This document shows, one piece after another, positions 63,998 to 64,000 of a stretch of DNA of 64,000 bases; within the stretch, counting starts at the first letter, position 1; the number at the start of each line of letters is the position of its first letter. The notes under the pieces are model-generated. The model made no database searches and was not told the DNA's origin. It saw only the letters and a list, made by a program, of their open reading frames with translations. Origin of the DNA: JADJDM01 sp044352985 (lineage in GTDB: Bacteria; Bacteroidota; Bacteroidia; B-17B0; Aurantibacillaceae); assembly GCA_044352985.1 (NCBI GenBank), contig JBILCU010000012.1, forward strand, positions 1-64,000, given 5' to 3'. Position numbers and translations under genes: made by a program.

Positions 63998-64000
63998 TAA

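Overview
The window is AT-rich chromosomal DNA of a Bacteroidota bacterium, probably Flavobacteriia/Sphingobacteriia-like. The evidence is six proteins with type IX secretion (T9SS) C-terminal sorting domains, a PorP/SprF protein next to a PorE-like OmpA lipoprotein, a three-subunit Bacteroidota-type sdhC-A-B operon, TAnnTTTG-type promoters and almost no Shine-Dalgarno sequences. No rRNA, tRNA, CRISPR array, phage or classical insertion sequence was found.

Layout. 1-6.2 kb: the 3' part of a giant SprB-repeat adhesin (type B sorting domain), then PorP/SprF and a PorE-like protein. 6.2-8.6 kb: a tiny His/Lys/Asp-rich exported peptide and a fused E1 alpha/beta 2-oxoacid dehydrogenase. 8.6-13.6 kb: the most unusual region. 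Two near-identical GIY-YIG nuclease genes each sit beside arrays of ~100-bp palindromic repeats. The second copy is a tandem segmental duplication that carries the last 20 codons of the dehydrogenase and the last ~34 codons of a T9SS cargo gene as dead fragments. 13.7-23.3 kb: housekeeping genes (EamA transporter, aminopeptidase P, panB, a KdsC-like phosphatase, DUF2520 protein, acylphosphatase), a UDP-glucose to UDP-glucuronate to UDP-xylose gene pair with a DegT aminotransferase, and a Cys/Met-metabolism PLP enzyme. 23.4-29.9 kb: three tandem paralogous secreted M43 metalloproteases. 29.9-34.6 kb: a structured intergenic island, two small unknown genes, a PAS histidine kinase and a desaturase. 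35-39 kb: the succinate dehydrogenase operon with a four-helix-bundle (S23/IVP) gene inserted between sdhA and sdhB. 39-44.3 kb: a glycine-rich T9SS cargo and a polyhydroxyalkanoate locus (PhaC, a small ORF, a phasin/PhaE-like protein). 44.4-51.7 kb: HrpB helicase, a coiled-coil lipoprotein, and an operon of two M16 peptidases flanking an HD-hydrolase/CoaD fusion. 52.5-57 kb: phosphoribosyltransferase, alpha/beta hydrolase, erythromycin-esterase-like protein and DNA polymerase X. 57-64 kb: GNAT, smpB, a secreted M61 peptidase, and a surface-polysaccharide operon (SDR, asnB, glycosyltransferase) that runs off the right edge.

How it fits together. Much of the window serves the cell surface: T9SS outer-membrane parts and cargo, nucleotide-sugar and KDO-type enzymes, and an asparagine-synthase/glycosyltransferase cluster. 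The best candidate for an undescribed system is the GIY-YIG gene with its palindromic repeat arrays, which resembles a REP/nuclease pair and has duplicated together with pieces of its neighbours. Second-tier curiosities are the HD-CoaD fusion inside an M16 operon, the four-helix protein inside the sdh operon, the phosphoribosyltransferase/hydrolase/esterase neighbourhood, and the His-rich exported peptide. All names rest on motif reading alone; no database search was run.
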